A DNA stretch of 64,000 nucleotides from Reinekea marina (lineage in GTDB: Bacteria > Pseudomonadota > Gammaproteobacteria > Pseudomonadales > Natronospirillaceae): assembly GCF_030409715.1 (NCBI RefSeq), contig NZ_JAUFQI010000001.1, positions 3,398,501 through 3,462,500 on the forward strand, in the 5' to 3' direction. A model generated the notes under the pieces. The model was not told where the DNA came from and searched no databases. It was given only the letters and a program-made list of their open reading frames with translations. Each line of letters starts with the position of its first letter. Within the stretch, counting starts at the first letter, position 1. Made by a program: the position numbers and the translations under genes. Below, piece after piece: positions 7,782 to 17,852 of this stretch.

Positions 7782-8911
7782 AAATCGTAATCGCCGGACT
7801 CTTGAATACTCAATTTAGCGGCCTGACCACTTAAGTGGTTTGAATCGGTTTCTTGATCAAGTTTAATCATGAGACGCAAATCATTCGCAGAATCGGCATA
7901 AGCAAGCGCATCTTCATAGGTAATTTCCCCTTTGCTATAGGCTTTGAAGAGCGCCTGGTCAAAGGTTTGCATACCCTGCTCACTCGATTTACTCATTAAA
8001 TCTTTCAATAAGTGAACTTCACCTTTTCGGATATGATCCGATACCAATGGGGAGTTCAACAACACTTCAATAATGGCTTTTCGACCCTGCCCATCGGGAG
8101 TTGGCACCAATTGCTGCGCCACAATACCTCGAAGGTTCAGCGATAAATCCATCCACAACTGACGCTGACGCTCGTGCGGGAAAAAGTGCATGATTCGATC
8201 GAGCGCCTGGTTGGCGTTATTCGCATGCAACGTCGCCAAACATAGGTGGCCCGTTTCTGCAAATGCTAACGCATATTCCATGGTTTCACGCGAACGAACC
8301 TCACCAATCATGATGACATCAGGGGCCTGACGCAGGGTGTTTTTTAACGCAATTTCAAAGCTATCGGTATCAATGCCCACTTCACGCTGCGTAACAATAC
8401 TGCCTTCGTGTTGGTGAATAAACTCGATTGGGTCTTCGATCGAAATAATATGCCCTTTAGAGTTCCGGTTTCGGTGACCAATCATGGCCGCCAAACTGGT
8501 CGATTTACCGGTACCGGTTGCGCCCACAAAAATCACTAAACCACGACGCGTCATGGCCAGCTTTTTAATGACATCGGGTAAGCCCAACTCTTCAATACGG
8601 GGAATGCGAGTTTCAATGCGACGCAAGACCATGCCAGCTAAGTTTCTTTGATGGAAGGCACTGCAACGGAATCGTCCTATTCCGCGTGCAGATACGGCAA
8701 AGTTACACTCTTGAGATTCGTTAAACTCAATACGTTGTTTTTCTGACATTACCGAGAGAACCAGCTCTCTGGTTTTTTCAGGGCTTAAGGGCGACTTAGT
8801 CACGGGAAGAACCGAGCCGTTCACTTTCATGCTGGGTGGCACACCTGCGGTTATGAAAAGGTCAGACGCACCTTTTTCAACCATTAGACGTAATAATTTA
8901 TCGAATTCCAT
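7778..8911 (-). CDS. pilU: Type IV pilus retraction accessory ATPase PilU
   Basis: A 377-residue secretion ATPase of the PilT/PilU group. It has a PAS-like N-terminal half, the Walker A GATGTGKST (about residues 129-137), the Asp box, Walker B IMIGEVRSRETM and the His box LATLHANNANQALDRI. The longer C-terminus (with a tail ending SGDYDF) and GATGTGKS rather than GPTGSGKS separate it from PilT. It works with PilT at the inner-membrane base of the pilus to power retraction, twitching and DNA uptake. It lies 12 bases downstream of pilT in the same operon. Confidence 0.95.
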   Translation of the reverse strand: MEFDKLLRLMVEKGASDLFITAGVPPSMKVNGSVLPVTKSPLSPEKTRELVLSVMSEKQRIEFNESQECNFAVSARGIGRFRCSAFHQRNLAGMVLRRIETRIPRIEELGLPDVIKKLAMTRRGLVIFVGATGTGKSTSLAAMIGHRNRNSKGHIISIEDPIEFIHQHEGSIVTQREVGIDTDSFEIALKNTLRQAPDVIMIGEVRSRETMEYALAFAETGHLCLATLHANNANQALDRIMHFFPHERQRQLWMDLSLNLRGIVAQQLVPTPDGQGRKAIIEVLLNSPLVSDHIRKGEVHLLKDLMSKSSEQGMQTFDQALFKAYSKGEITYEDALAYADSANDLRLMIKLDQETDSNHLSGQAAKLSIQESGDYDF

Positions 8912-8923
8912 GGTACTTCCTAT

Positions 8924-9958
8924 TTAGAAGTTATCGGGTTGCTTGGCTTTTTCCCGAGCAACTTCTCGTGAGATCATGCCTTTTTGTACCAAGTTTTGCA
9001 GACATTGATCAAGTGTTTGCATGCCATACTGTGAGCCAGTTTGAATAGCGGAGTACATTTGCGCTACTTTGTCTTCACGTATGAGGTTTCGAATGGCTGG
9101 TGTGCCAATCATAATTTCATGAGCTGCGACTCGCCCGCCGCCGTTTTTCTTCAATAAGGTTTGCGAAATTACCGCCATTAACGACTCTGATAGCATCGAA
9201 CGAACCATTGATTTTTCGGTAGCCGGGAAAACGTCGACAATACGGTCAATCGTTTTTGCAGCAGACTGAGTGTGTAAAGTACCAAAAACCATGTGACCCG
9301 TTTCGGCTGCTTCGAGCGCTAAACGAATGGTTTCTAAATCTCGCATCTCACCCACGAGAATAATATCGGGGTCTTCACGTAAGGCCGAACGCAAGGCTTC
9401 GCTAAACCCTAACGTATCACGGTGAACCTCACGCTGGTTCACCAAACACTTTTTAGATTCGTGAACAAATTCAATCGGGTCTTCAATGGTTAAAATATGC
9501 TCATATTTTGTTTCATTGATGTAGTTAATCATTGCCGCAAGGGTAGTAGATTTACCAGAACCCGTCGGCCCGGTGACTAGGCATATACCACGAGCTGTGT
9601 CTGAAATGTCTTTAAAGACTTGCCCCATGCCAAGGTCTTCCATCGTTAATACTTTCGATGGAATGGTACGAAATACAGCACCTGCGCCTCTGTTATGGTT
9701 GTACGCATTCACACGGAAACGAGCAACGCCAGGTACTTCAAACGAGAAGTCGGTTTCCCAAAACTCCTCGTAATCTTTGCGCTGTTTATCGTTCATGATG
9801 TCATAAATTAAAGAATGCACTTCTTTATGTGGCATCGGGGGAAGGTTAATACGACGCACGTCACCATCGACTCGAATCATCGGTGGAAGGCCTGCCGATA
9901 GGTGTAAATCTGAGGCACCTTGTTTGGCACTAAAGGCAAGTAGTTCGGTAATGTCCAT
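8924..9958 (-). CDS. pilT: Type IV pilus retraction ATPase PilT
   Basis: A 344-residue hexameric ATPase. The Walker A motif GPTGSGKST is at about residues 128-136; the Walker B region is DIILVGEMRDLETIRLALEAAETGH, given here by its key GEMRDLET; the His box is FGTLHTQSAAKTIDRI. The C-terminal AIRNLIRE retraction-specific motif is present at about 290-297. It depolymerises type IV pili. It is first in a pilT-pilU operon and divergent from yggS, the usual gammaproteobacterial arrangement. The ATG at 9958 is the natural start. Confidence 0.96.
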   Translation of the reverse strand: MDITELLAFSAKQGASDLHLSAGLPPMIRVDGDVRRINLPPMPHKEVHSLIYDIMNDKQRKDYEEFWETDFSFEVPGVARFRVNAYNHNRGAGAVFRTIPSKVLTMEDLGMGQVFKDISDTARGICLVTGPTGSGKSTTLAAMINYINETKYEHILTIEDPIEFVHESKKCLVNQREVHRDTLGFSEALRSALREDPDIILVGEMRDLETIRLALEAAETGHMVFGTLHTQSAAKTIDRIVDVFPATEKSMVRSMLSESLMAVISQTLLKKNGGGRVAAHEIMIGTPAIRNLIREDKVAQMYSAIQTGSQYGMQTLDQCLQNLVQKGMISREVAREKAKQPDNF

Positions 9959-10082
9959 GCAAAACTCCGATCAGGGGGCTTATATTCGTCGAATAGTCGA
10001 CACAGAAATAAATTTAGTGTCGTTCAGCTTAGCACAGCCAGTTATAATGCAGACAATAGTGAACAAAAAAAATGAGATTATC

Positions 10083-10784
10083 ATGACGAACTTGCTACTT
10101 AGTTCACGACTTAAAGCCGTTAATGAACGAATTATAGCCAGCGCGGGCGCTTCTGGGCGACCGATCCATGAAGTTAGGCTACTGGCTGTCAGTAAAACCA
10201 AGCCTTTGGAGCAATTAGAACAAGCTTATCAGGCAGGCCAGCGTCATTTTGCTGAAAATTACGCCCAAGAAGCCGTAGAAAAGCGCACTTCATGGCCACA
10301 TTCGGGTTGCGAATGGCACTTTATTGGCCCTTTGCAGAGCAATAAAACCCGTGCGATTGCAGAACACTACGATTGGGTGCATACCGTAGACCGGTTTAAA
10401 ATTGCCAAACGTTTAAACGATCAGCGCCCTTCTAAACGAGCGCCACTTAAAGTGTTGATTCAGGTGAATATCAGTAATGATCCCGCAAAGTCGGGCGTTT
10501 TAACCGAAGAAGTCTACGCATTAGCCAAGCAATTGCTTACACTACCTGCTCTTGAGTTTAAGGGCTTAATGACGATAACCGCAGCCAACTTATCAAAAGA
10601 CGATTTAAAAGCTCAATTTTTGCAATTGAAATCATTGCGAGACACCCTCATTCAAGACTTTTCAAGCTGCACAGAATTGTCTATGGGCATGAGCGCGGAT
10701 TTTGAGCTCGCCATAGAATGCGGTGCGACCATGGTTCGCGTTGGCAGTGAAATTTTTGGGGCAAGACCCACAACAACGGAGTAA
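10083..10784 (+). CDS. yggS: PLP-binding homeostasis protein YggS/PLPBP
   Basis: A 233-residue alanine-racemase-fold protein that binds pyridoxal phosphate and controls B6 vitamer and amino-acid pools in the cytoplasm. The PLP lysine is Lys38 in LLAVSKTKP; other hallmarks are FAENYAQEAVEK, HFIGPLQSNKT and the C-terminal LSMGMSADFELAIECGATMVRVGSEIFG pattern (key MGMS and RVGS). An upstream in-frame ATG at 9924 lies inside pilT and is rejected; the start at 10083 gives normal family length. It is followed four bases later by proC, the conserved neighbour. Confidence 0.95.
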   Translation: MTNLLLSSRLKAVNERIIASAGASGRPIHEVRLLAVSKTKPLEQLEQAYQAGQRHFAENYAQEAVEKRTSWPHSGCEWHFIGPLQSNKTRAIAEHYDWVHTVDRFKIAKRLNDQRPSKRAPLKVLIQVNISNDPAKSGVLTEEVYALAKQLLTLPALEFKGLMTITAANLSKDDLKAQFLQLKSLRDTLIQDFSSCTELSMGMSADFELAIECGATMVRVGSEIFGARPTTTE

Positions 10785-10788
10785 CACG

Positions 10789-11610
10789 ATGTCCATGAAC
10801 ACCATAGGCTTTTTAGGTGCCGGCAATATGGCAGGCGCTATTATCAAAGGGTTAATCGCCAGTGGGTTTGAGGCCAAGAGCATTTGGGTGTTTGATCGCA
10901 ATCAAGATAAGCGCGATGGCTGGGCCGCCTTAGGGTTAAGCATCGCCAAAAACGCCGATGATTTAGTGATCCACAGTGATGCATTGGTGTTGTCGGTAAA
11001 ACCTCAAGGTTTAAAAGAAACCTGTGAAAGCATTGCCAGTGCCGTGGCGGATCATAAGCCCCTAATTCTTAGTGTGGTTGCAGCGATTCCAGCGCAAAGC
11101 ATTGCGCAATGGTTGTCTGCCTCCTTACCAATCATCCGTGTCATGCCCAACACGCCTTCATTGGTGCAAGCTGGTGCCAGCGGACTTTTCGCGAACAACC
11201 TATGTTTACCAGAGCATAAAGCCTTCGCCGAAACGGTTTTCCGCGCGGTCGGCCGTATTAGCTGGGTAGAAGATGAACAATTAATTCACAGTGTCACGGC
11301 TGCGGCTGGCAGCGCACCTGCTTATTTCTTTCGTTTTGCCGAAGCCATGTCTAAAACAGCGCTCGAACAAGGTTTAACGGAACAACAAGCCCGCACCCTA
11401 ATTGGCCAAACCATGCTCGGCGCGGCAAAAATGATTCTCGAAACCAATGAAGACATTGGGCAAATGCGTAAAAATGTATGCTCTCCCAATGGCACCACTG
11501 AACGTGCGATTTTTAGTTTTAACGATGACCAGATTGATACGGTCGTGAATAATGCGATGAAAGCTTGCTTTGATCGATCTGTAGAATTGACTGACCTATT
11601 GTCACAATAA
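10789..11610 (+). CDS. proC: Pyrroline-5-carboxylate reductase
   Basis: A 273-residue enzyme that reduces 1-pyrroline-5-carboxylate to L-proline with NAD(P)H, the last step of proline synthesis. The Rossmann motif GFLGAGNMAGA is at residues 5-15. The family signature occurs in the dimer region (TAAAGSAPAYFFRFAEAM, about 170-187, and the GQTMLGAAKM helix). A GGAG eight bases ahead of the ATG at 10789 sets the start; the upstream in-frame extension overlaps yggS. It forms an operon with yggS and yggT. Confidence 0.96.
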   Translation: MSMNTIGFLGAGNMAGAIIKGLIASGFEAKSIWVFDRNQDKRDGWAALGLSIAKNADDLVIHSDALVLSVKPQGLKETCESIASAVADHKPLILSVVAAIPAQSIAQWLSASLPIIRVMPNTPSLVQAGASGLFANNLCLPEHKAFAETVFRAVGRISWVEDEQLIHSVTAAAGSAPAYFFRFAEAMSKTALEQGLTEQQARTLIGQTMLGAAKMILETNEDIGQMRKNVCSPNGTTERAIFSFNDDQIDTVVNNAMKACFDRSVELTDLLSQ

Positions 11611-11624
11611 ATAAGGAGTAACAC

Positions 11625-12239
11625 ATGCTCGGCGAATTAGCGGTACTGATTATACGAACGGCCTTTAGCATTGTACTAATTGCGCTCGTGGCGCGTTTTT
11701 TAGCGCAAATAGCGAGAGCCAACTTTAACAACCCTCTAGCCCACACTGTTATTAAAATTACGACGCCATTTTTGAACCCAGCGCGTCGCGTTATTCCCAG
11801 TGTAGGCGGGCTAGATTTCGCTGCGCTAGTGGTGGTTTTTCTAGGTCAGCTAATATTAGCCAACCTAGTGATTGCTTTGTTAGGCGTTAACCCTATTCCG
11901 TACCTTAGCCAACTCGTAATTTGGGCCATTGTCAGTGTGGCTGGATTAATTTTAGTGGTCTTACAATGGAGCATGATTATCAGCGCTGTAGGTGGCTTGC
12001 TGACGATGGGGCAATACAACCCATTCTTGGCATTCTTACAAGAAATTGTCGAGCCATTTGTTGGACCGTTGCGCAAATTAAACATGCAAGTTGGCATGCT
12101 CGATTTATCTTATTTAGTCGGCTTTTTAATTATTATTATTCTGCGCGATTTCATTATCGGCGGCGCGATTCTCAGCTCGACGGGGTATTATAATTTTGTG
12201 ATGGGCCTTAAAGGCTTGCATCCGTTTTTTGGACTTTAA
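11625..12239 (+). CDS. yggT: YggT family membrane protein
   Basis: A 204-residue inner-membrane protein made of two YGGT repeats, each with paired helices and the RVIPSVGGLDFAALVVV-type motif (about residues 53-69) and its counterpart LNMQVGMLDLSYLVGFLIII (about 148-167). Members are linked to osmotic tolerance and FtsZ-region functions, but the biochemical role is unresolved. An AAGGAG lies nine bases upstream of the ATG. It is 14 bases after proC and 9 before metX. Confidence 0.92.
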   Translation: MLGELAVLIIRTAFSIVLIALVARFLAQIARANFNNPLAHTVIKITTPFLNPARRVIPSVGGLDFAALVVVFLGQLILANLVIALLGVNPIPYLSQLVIWAIVSVAGLILVVLQWSMIISAVGGLLTMGQYNPFLAFLQEIVEPFVGPLRKLNMQVGMLDLSYLVGFLIIIILRDFIIGGAILSSTGYYNFVMGLKGLHPFFGL

Positions 12240-12248
12240 GGAAAACCA

Positions 12249-13397
12249 ATGCCAAGGGATATCCCAGCAGATAGCGTCGGTATTGTCACACCAAACCTAG
12301 CGTCTTTCGAGCAACCTTTGCCATTACGCAGCGGCCGCTCTTTGCCACGCTACGATTTAATGTATGAGACCTATGGCGAACTCAACGCAGATAAATCGAA
12401 TGCAATTCTCATTTGTCATGCCCTCAGCGGCCATCATCATGCCGCCGGGTATCATAGCGAACAAGATGATAAACCTGGTTGGTGGGATGCCTGTATTGGT
12501 CCAGGAAAGGCGATAGACACGCAGCGTTACTTTGTGGTGTCTCTAAATAACCTAGGGGGCTGTCATGGCTCAACCGGCCCTACGTCAATAGACCCTGAAA
12601 CGGGTGAACGATACGGCCCTAACTTTCCTATTATGGCCGTGCGAGACTGGGTGAAAAGCCAAGCACGTTTAGCCGATTATTTAGGCATTGATTGCTGGCA
12701 TGCCGTTGTTGGCGGGTCTTTAGGAGGCATGCAGGCACTGCGCTGGTCTATTGACTACCCAGCCCGACTAAAAAAATGCGTGGTCATCGCCTCGGCGCCA
12801 AAATTGACGGCGCAAAATATTGGTTTTAACGAGGTGGCACGCCAAGCCATTACCAGCGATCCCGATTTTCATCAGGGGTATTATTATCAACACAACACCC
12901 TTCCAAAACGTGGCTTATCTTTAGCCAGAATGTTGGGCCACATTACCTATTTATCGGATGATTCAATGCGCGATAAATTTGGCCGAGATCTAAAAACTGG
13001 AAAACTGAGTTTTGATTATGGGGTCGATTTTGAAGTCGAAAGTTACTTGCGATATCAAGGTGAAATTTTCTCCGATAAGTTCGATGCCAATAGTTACTTG
13101 TTAATGACCAAGGCATTAGACTACTTTGACCCGGCCGCTGACCACGGTGATGACTTAAGCCGATGTTTAAACCAAAGCCAATGTGATTTTTTGGTGGTTT
13201 CGTTTTCTACCGATTGGCGTTTTAACCCCAGTCGCAGCAAAGAAATTGTGGATGCATTAGTGCGAGGTCAAAAGTCGGTGTCTTATTTAGAAATTGATGC
13301 CCCTCAAGGTCACGATGCCTTTTTGTTTCCAATACCTGAATACGTTGGCATCGTATCTGGATTTTTAGCTAAACCAAGTCAGGGGCTGAGCTCATGA
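12249..13397 (+). CDS. metX: Homoserine O-acyltransferase MetX
   Basis: A 382-residue alpha/beta-hydrolase-fold enzyme that acylates homoserine, the first committed step of methionine synthesis. It has the [14 protein letters not shown] motif (about residues 99-112), the nucleophile in [13 protein letters not shown] (about 155-167) and the catalytic His in QGHDAFL (about 355-361). Whether acetyl- or succinyl-CoA is the donor cannot be settled from fold alone. It overlaps metW by ATGA, a conserved metX-metW pair. Confidence 0.95.
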   Translation: MPRDIPADSVGIVTPNLASFEQPLPLRSGRSLPRYDLMYETYGELNADKSNAILICHALSGHHHAAGYHSEQDDKPGWWDACIGPGKAIDTQRYFVVSLNNLGGCHGSTGPTSIDPETGERYGPNFPIMAVRDWVKSQARLADYLGIDCWHAVVGGSLGGMQALRWSIDYPARLKKCVVIASAPKLTAQNIGFNEVARQAITSDPDFHQGYYYQHNTLPKRGLSLARMLGHITYLSDDSMRDKFGRDLKTGKLSFDYGVDFEVESYLRYQGEIFSDKFDANSYLLMTKALDYFDPAADHGDDLSRCLNQSQCDFLVVSFSTDWRFNPSRSKEIVDALVRGQKSVSYLEIDAPQGHDAFLFPIPEYVGIVSGFLAKPSQGLSS

Positions 13398-13987
13398 GAA
13401 CCGATTTGCAAGCGATCAGCCAATGGATCACTCCAGGTGAACGAGTACTCGATTTAGGTTGTGGTGATGGTGAATTATTAGCCTACCTTAAGAAAGAAAA
13501 ACAAGTTACGGGCTATGGCATGGAAATTGACACGCAAAAAATTGTCAGCTGTGTCGAGAAAGGCGTAGAGGTGATTCATCAAGACTTAAATGACAGCTTA
13601 GACTACATTGATGATCAAAGTTTTGATACCGTCCTCATGACTCAATCGCTACAACAAACCAATGCGCCCGATAAAATTGTCGATGACATGTTACGTATCG
13701 GTAAACGCGCCATTGTGACGTTCCCAAACTTTGGTCATTGGACGACTCGAATTTACTTAGGTTTACGAGGCATGATGCCAATGTCCGATGCCCTTCCCTT
13801 TCGATGGTACGATACTCCTAACATTCACTTTTGTACCTTTAAAGATTTTGAAGTGCTCTGCAAAGAACACAATATCGATATTCTGATGCGTACCGTGGTA
13901 GACAGCGAACATGAAGCCAACTGGAAAATTAAAATGCTGCCTAATATGTTAGGTGAAGTGGCTTTGTATCACCTTGGCAAAAAATAA
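13394..13987 (+). CDS. metW: Methionine biosynthesis protein MetW
   Basis: A 197-residue SAM-methyltransferase-fold protein. The motif [15 protein letters not shown] is at about residues 18-32. MetW partners MetX and is needed for full acyltransferase activity in several proteobacteria; a direct methyl transfer has not been shown for the family. It starts within the metX stop (four-base overlap), indicating translational coupling. Confidence 0.93.
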   Translation: MRTDLQAISQWITPGERVLDLGCGDGELLAYLKKEKQVTGYGMEIDTQKIVSCVEKGVEVIHQDLNDSLDYIDDQSFDTVLMTQSLQQTNAPDKIVDDMLRIGKRAIVTFPNFGHWTTRIYLGLRGMMPMSDALPFRWYDTPNIHFCTFKDFEVLCKEHNIDILMRTVVDSEHEANWKIKMLPNMLGEVALYHLGKK

Positions 13988-14017
13988 TTATTTCAGTAGC
14001 CTTAAGGAAATAACATA

Positions 14018-14455
14018 ATGAAAAAACTACTGTTTTCCATCGCGATCGTCTGTGCGGCTCTACAAAGTTTCGTGCACGCTGAGCAAAAGGTCGAGTTTAA
14101 TGGCTATGAGCTTCACTATATCGTGCTAAACACAACAGAGCTCAGCCCAGAAATAGCAAAGCGCTACGACATCAGCCGTTCGGGCAAACGTGCGTTTGTG
14201 AATTTATCCGTTCTGAAACAAGACCAAGACAGCATACCTTTTGCCGTAGAAGCCAAGGTGACGGCATTGCAACGCAATTTAATGGGGCAGCGCGGAGACA
14301 TTGCCTTGCGCACTTTCAAAGAAGGCAAAGCCATATATCACATTGGTGATTTTCTAATTTTTGACAAAGAAACTATTTGGCTCGATATCACCGTCGACAT
14401 CGAAGGTGAAGACACCTTTGAATTTACATTTCCACAACAAGTATGGCGAAACTGA
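14018..14455 (+). CDS. DUF4426 periplasmic protein
   Basis: A 145-residue exported protein with a cleavable signal peptide (KKLLFSIAIVCAALQSFVHA, predicted cleavage after residue 21) and a beta-sandwich domain containing NGYELHYIVLNTTELSP and the conserved AKRYDISRS. DUF4426 genes typically sit between metW and rdgB in gammaproteobacteria, exactly as here. An AAGGAAA precedes the ATG by eight bases. The function is unknown; a periplasmic chaperone-like role is only a guess. Confidence 0.88.
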   Translation: MKKLLFSIAIVCAALQSFVHAEQKVEFNGYELHYIVLNTTELSPEIAKRYDISRSGKRAFVNLSVLKQDQDSIPFAVEAKVTALQRNLMGQRGDIALRTFKEGKAIYHIGDFLIFDKETIWLDITVDIEGEDTFEFTFPQQVWRN

Positions 14456-14457
14456 TT

Positions 14458-15078
14458 ATGAACCAACCTCAACAATGGGTGTTAGCATCGAATAATGCCG
14501 GCAAATTAAAAGAATTTTCCGAATTGTTAACGCCTCTCGATATCTCCATTAAACCGCAAAAGGAATTTGGCGTAGAAGATGCCATTGAAGACGGTTTGAG
14601 TTTTGTTGAAAACGCCATCATCAAAGCTCGGCACGCGGCTAGTATTACTGGCCTGCCCGCTTTGGCTGACGATTCAGGATTAGAAATAGATGCTTTAAAT
14701 GGAGCGCCAGGTATCTACAGCGCACGTTTCAGTGCCATGCATGGCGGTGAAAAATCTGACCAAGCTAATTTACAATTGGCACTTGAACGATTAAAAGACA
14801 CCCCGACTGAACATCGATCCGCAAGATTTCAATGCGTGCTTGCGTTTATGCGGCACGCAGAAGACCCAACCCCTTTAATAATTCAACGAAGTTGGGAAGG
14901 CCAAATTTTAAATGAGCCTCGGGGTGAAAATGGGTTTGGATATGATCCGATTTTTTGGGTAGAGGCCCATCAATGTAGCAGTGCTGAGCTCACTAAAGAA
15001 CAAAAGAATGCATTAAGCCATCGTGGTCAAGCGGTAAAAGCATTTGCCGAGCAAATCAAACAGCGATTAGGCCGATAG
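14458..15078 (+). CDS. rdgB: XTP/dITP pyrophosphatase RdgB (HAM1)
   Basis: A 206-residue house-cleaning enzyme that hydrolyses dITP, XTP and other deaminated purine nucleotides to monophosphates. It has the N-terminal LASNNAGKLKEFSELL (about residues 9-24), the catalytic ALADDSGLEIDALNGAPG (about 69-86), YSARF, and the GFGYDPIFWV signature (about 160-169). The ATG at 14458, two bases after the DUF4426 stop, gives the normal family start; an ATG at 14443 would add five residues and overlap the preceding gene. It is followed directly by hemW. Confidence 0.95.
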   Translation: MNQPQQWVLASNNAGKLKEFSELLTPLDISIKPQKEFGVEDAIEDGLSFVENAIIKARHAASITGLPALADDSGLEIDALNGAPGIYSARFSAMHGGEKSDQANLQLALERLKDTPTEHRSARFQCVLAFMRHAEDPTPLIIQRSWEGQILNEPRGENGFGYDPIFWVEAHQCSSAELTKEQKNALSHRGQAVKAFAEQIKQRLGR

Positions 15079-16227
15079 TTGAGTATTTTGCCCCCGTTAT
15101 CGGTGTATGTGCATGTACCTTGGTGCATTCGAAAATGCCCTTATTGTGATTTTAATTCTCATGCTTCAAAAGCTGAGGACATCCCAGAACACGATTTTAT
15201 TCAGCAGCTCATTGCCGACATAAAGCAAGATGCACCACTAGCGCAAGGGCGCTTAATCTCCACAGTATTTTTTGGCGGCGGCACGCCAAGTTTGTTATCC
15301 GATAAAGCCATTGCCACCATTATAGATGCGCTCAACGACACCATCGGCTTTGAAGATCATGCCGAGATCACTCTAGAAGCTAACCCCGGGACAGCTGAAG
15401 CCAATAAGTTTAAAGGCTTCGCGAAAGCTGGCGTGAATCGGTTATCGATTGGCGTGCAAAGTTTTAATAATCAACGATTAACCGCTCTCGGGCGAATTCA
15501 TAATCGAGACGAAGCGAAAAGAGCCGCACAATTTGCCCACGATGCCGGCTTAAGCAATTTCAATATCGACCTTATGCACGGATTGCCAAACCAATCTGAG
15601 GCCGAGGCACTCGATGACATTGACCAAGCGCTCGCTTTATCGCCACAGCACATAAGCTGGTATCAACTCACCATTGAAGCCAATACAGAGTTTTATCGCG
15701 CGCCACCCACGCTGCCTGAAGATGATGTCTTATGGGCTATACAGAAAGCAGGCCAAGCTCATTTGGCCGCCAACGGCTTTGGCCAATATGAAGTCTCGGC
15801 CTATTGTAAGCCTGGCAAAGAAAGTCGGCACAATCTGAACTATTGGCGTTACGGTGATTATCTCGGCGTAGGTCCGGGTGCCCATGGTAAAATTACCCAG
15901 ACTTTGCCCAATTTTACGATCAGGCGCACACGAAAAACTCGGCTTCCCAAAGATTACCTAAGAACCGATCGATTATTGGTACGGCATGAAGAGTACGTCG
16001 ACCCCACTGATCGACCCTTTGACTATTTTATTAATACCCTTAGATTACGAGAAGCGACCTCCATTGGGCACTTTGAACAGTTTACTGGGTTAAATGCTGA
16101 GACGATAAAGCCCACACTTCAAGCCCTCATTGAAAAGGGCTGGCTTGAAAAAAATTCAGAATTCATTAAAACAACCGATTTAGGTTATCTATACTTAAAC
16201 GACGTGTTAGCCCATTGGTTAGATTAA
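15079..16227 (+). CDS. hemW: Heme chaperone HemW (radical SAM)
   Basis: A 382-residue radical SAM protein related to coproporphyrinogen dehydrogenase. The iron-sulfur cysteines are Cys16, Cys20 and Cys23 in WCIRKCPYCDFNSH; the GGGTPS motif (about 68-73) and GVGPGAHG near 264-271 fit HemW rather than HemN. HemW inserts heme into respiratory targets. A TTG start abuts the rdgB stop, as the N-terminal SILPPLSVYVHVPW alignment requires. Confidence 0.93.
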   Translation: MSILPPLSVYVHVPWCIRKCPYCDFNSHASKAEDIPEHDFIQQLIADIKQDAPLAQGRLISTVFFGGGTPSLLSDKAIATIIDALNDTIGFEDHAEITLEANPGTAEANKFKGFAKAGVNRLSIGVQSFNNQRLTALGRIHNRDEAKRAAQFAHDAGLSNFNIDLMHGLPNQSEAEALDDIDQALALSPQHISWYQLTIEANTEFYRAPPTLPEDDVLWAIQKAGQAHLAANGFGQYEVSAYCKPGKESRHNLNYWRYGDYLGVGPGAHGKITQTLPNFTIRRTRKTRLPKDYLRTDRLLVRHEEYVDPTDRPFDYFINTLRLREATSIGHFEQFTGLNAETIKPTLQALIEKGWLEKNSEFIKTTDLGYLYLNDVLAHWLD

Positions 16228-16228
16228 C

Positions 16229-17539
16229 ATGCACCCTAAAATAGCTTTATTTTTATATTCAATGTTGTGGTGGCCCGTAGCCACTTTGGCCTTAATTCGC
16301 CTATATTTAAAAAGTTTAAAACAACCCAGCTATCGCAAACGAATCAAAGAACGTTTTGGTGTTTGGCCCAGCATGCCCACCGGCAGTTTTTGGGTACATG
16401 CGGTAAGCGTAGGCGAAGTTATTGCCTGCAAAGAGCTGGTAGAACAGTGGATGCTAAAGCACCCTAATACGCCTGTACTGATCACCACGATGACCCCTAC
16501 TGGTTCAGACACTGTTAAAAAGCTATTTGCAGGGCGAGTGTTTCATGCCTATTTACCTTGGGATTTTCAAAGCACGCAACGCCGGTTAGTGCAGCAATTA
16601 AAGCCTTGTTCTTTAACCATCATGGAAACGGAACTCTGGCCCAATTTAATTCATGCTTGCTACGCAGAACAAGTGCCCGTGATTGTTGCGAACGCCCGCT
16701 TATCTGAGCGATCTTTTCGCGGCTACCGTCGGTTCTCTGCGTTAACTCAACCCATGCTACAAAGAGTTTCTGGCATCGCAGCACAACATGCCCCCGACGC
16801 TGAACGCTTTGCTAAACTCGGAGTGCATTCAAAATGCCTGCAAGTGACAGGCTCTATTAAGTTTGACATTGCCCCCAACGATGCACTGCAGGCCGATATT
16901 AAACGATGGAAACAATCACTCAATGGTCGCCCAACTTGGATTGCGGCTAGCACGCACCCTGGTGAAGAGGCCATTTTGTTAGAAGTTCACCAGCACATCG
17001 TAAAGCAAATACCGAATGCTTTACTCCTGTTAGTGCCTCGACACATTGAGCGTTCAGATAAAATATCCGAGCTCATTCGCCAGCAAGGCTTTCAATTTTC
17101 AAAGCGCTCAGTCGATACTCACTGTGCCGACCGAGACTCTGTATTTTTAGTTGATACATTAGGTGAATTAATGCTGTTCTACGGCATAGCCGATGCCGCC
17201 TTTATAGGAAATTCTTTAAACAACGGTGGCGGACACAACCCAATCGAACCCGCTTCGCTGGCCGTGCCAGTTATCAGCGGCAACAGCTACATAAACTTTC
17301 AAACCATTTTCGATGCCATGAAACTCGATAATGCCGCGATCATAGTTGATACTCCAGAGCAACTCACGCAGCGTATTCTCGGACTGTTTAAATCAAGAGA
17401 TTTAAGAGACACTTTCGGACAAAAGGCTTTTCAGTTTTACCAGCAACAGCAAGGCGCACTGGGTAGGCTCATTACTTGGGTTGAAGTACTCACCAGAACA
17501 AAAAAGTTATCTGCAAAGCAACCCAAAGAAACGCTTTAA
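16229..17539 (+). CDS. waaA: 3-deoxy-D-manno-octulosonic acid transferase (Kdo transferase)
   Basis: A 436-residue GT-B glycosyltransferase anchored to the inner membrane by an N-terminal hydrophobic segment (about residues 4-24). It transfers Kdo from CMP-Kdo to lipid A precursor. It has [10 protein letters not shown] (about 52-61) with the catalytic-base glutamate, [22 protein letters not shown] (about 131-140), and the C-terminal [16 protein letters not shown] (about 334-349). It begins one base after hemW's stop, so likely co-transcribed. The presence of waaA shows a lipopolysaccharide-bearing cell. Confidence 0.93.
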   Translation: MHPKIALFLYSMLWWPVATLALIRLYLKSLKQPSYRKRIKERFGVWPSMPTGSFWVHAVSVGEVIACKELVEQWMLKHPNTPVLITTMTPTGSDTVKKLFAGRVFHAYLPWDFQSTQRRLVQQLKPCSLTIMETELWPNLIHACYAEQVPVIVANARLSERSFRGYRRFSALTQPMLQRVSGIAAQHAPDAERFAKLGVHSKCLQVTGSIKFDIAPNDALQADIKRWKQSLNGRPTWIAASTHPGEEAILLEVHQHIVKQIPNALLLLVPRHIERSDKISELIRQQGFQFSKRSVDTHCADRDSVFLVDTLGELMLFYGIADAAFIGNSLNNGGGHNPIEPASLAVPVISGNSYINFQTIFDAMKLDNAAIIVDTPEQLTQRILGLFKSRDLRDTFGQKAFQFYQQQQGALGRLITWVEVLTRTKKLSAKQPKETL

Positions 17540-17561
17540 ATATTTGATAGGAGTAACATCT

Positions 17562-17852
17562 ATGGCTAAACCAGCCAACCTTGCTTGTGCTAGGCATATA
17601 TTAGTGAAGCAAAAAGACCAAGCCGAAAAAATATTAGCGGAACTTAAAAAAGGGGCAGACTTCGGTAAACTCGCTAAAAAGCACTCCACTTGCCCATCGG
17701 CAAAAAAAGGCGGTGACTTAGGCGAATTCCGCCGTGGTCAAATGGTAAAAGCCTTTGATGACATTGTATTTAAAAAAGAGGTGCTCGCCATTCATGGCCC
17801 AGTAAAAACAAAATTTGGATTTCACATAATTCAAACTATTTACCGCCAATGA
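17562..17852 (+). CDS. ppiC: Parvulin-type peptidyl-prolyl isomerase (PpiC-like)
   Basis: A 96-residue single-domain rotamase, cytoplasmic since no signal is present. It has ARHILVK (residues 9-15), [33 protein letters not shown], given here by its core GGDLGEF (about 52-58), and the terminal [10 protein letters not shown]. It matches E. coli PpiC in length (93 residues). An AGGAG ten bases upstream of 17562 sets the start; an in-frame ATG at 17481 lies inside waaA. Its stop overlaps the next gene's ATG by four bases. Confidence 0.92.
   Translation: MAKPANLACARHILVKQKDQAEKILAELKKGADFGKLAKKHSTCPSAKKGGDLGEFRRGQMVKAFDDIVFKKEVLAIHGPVKTKFGFHIIQTIYRQ

Noticed and set aside
9924..10082. Upstream ATG for yggS
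   Set aside because: It would overlap the pilT start by 35 bases; the family start aligns at 10083.
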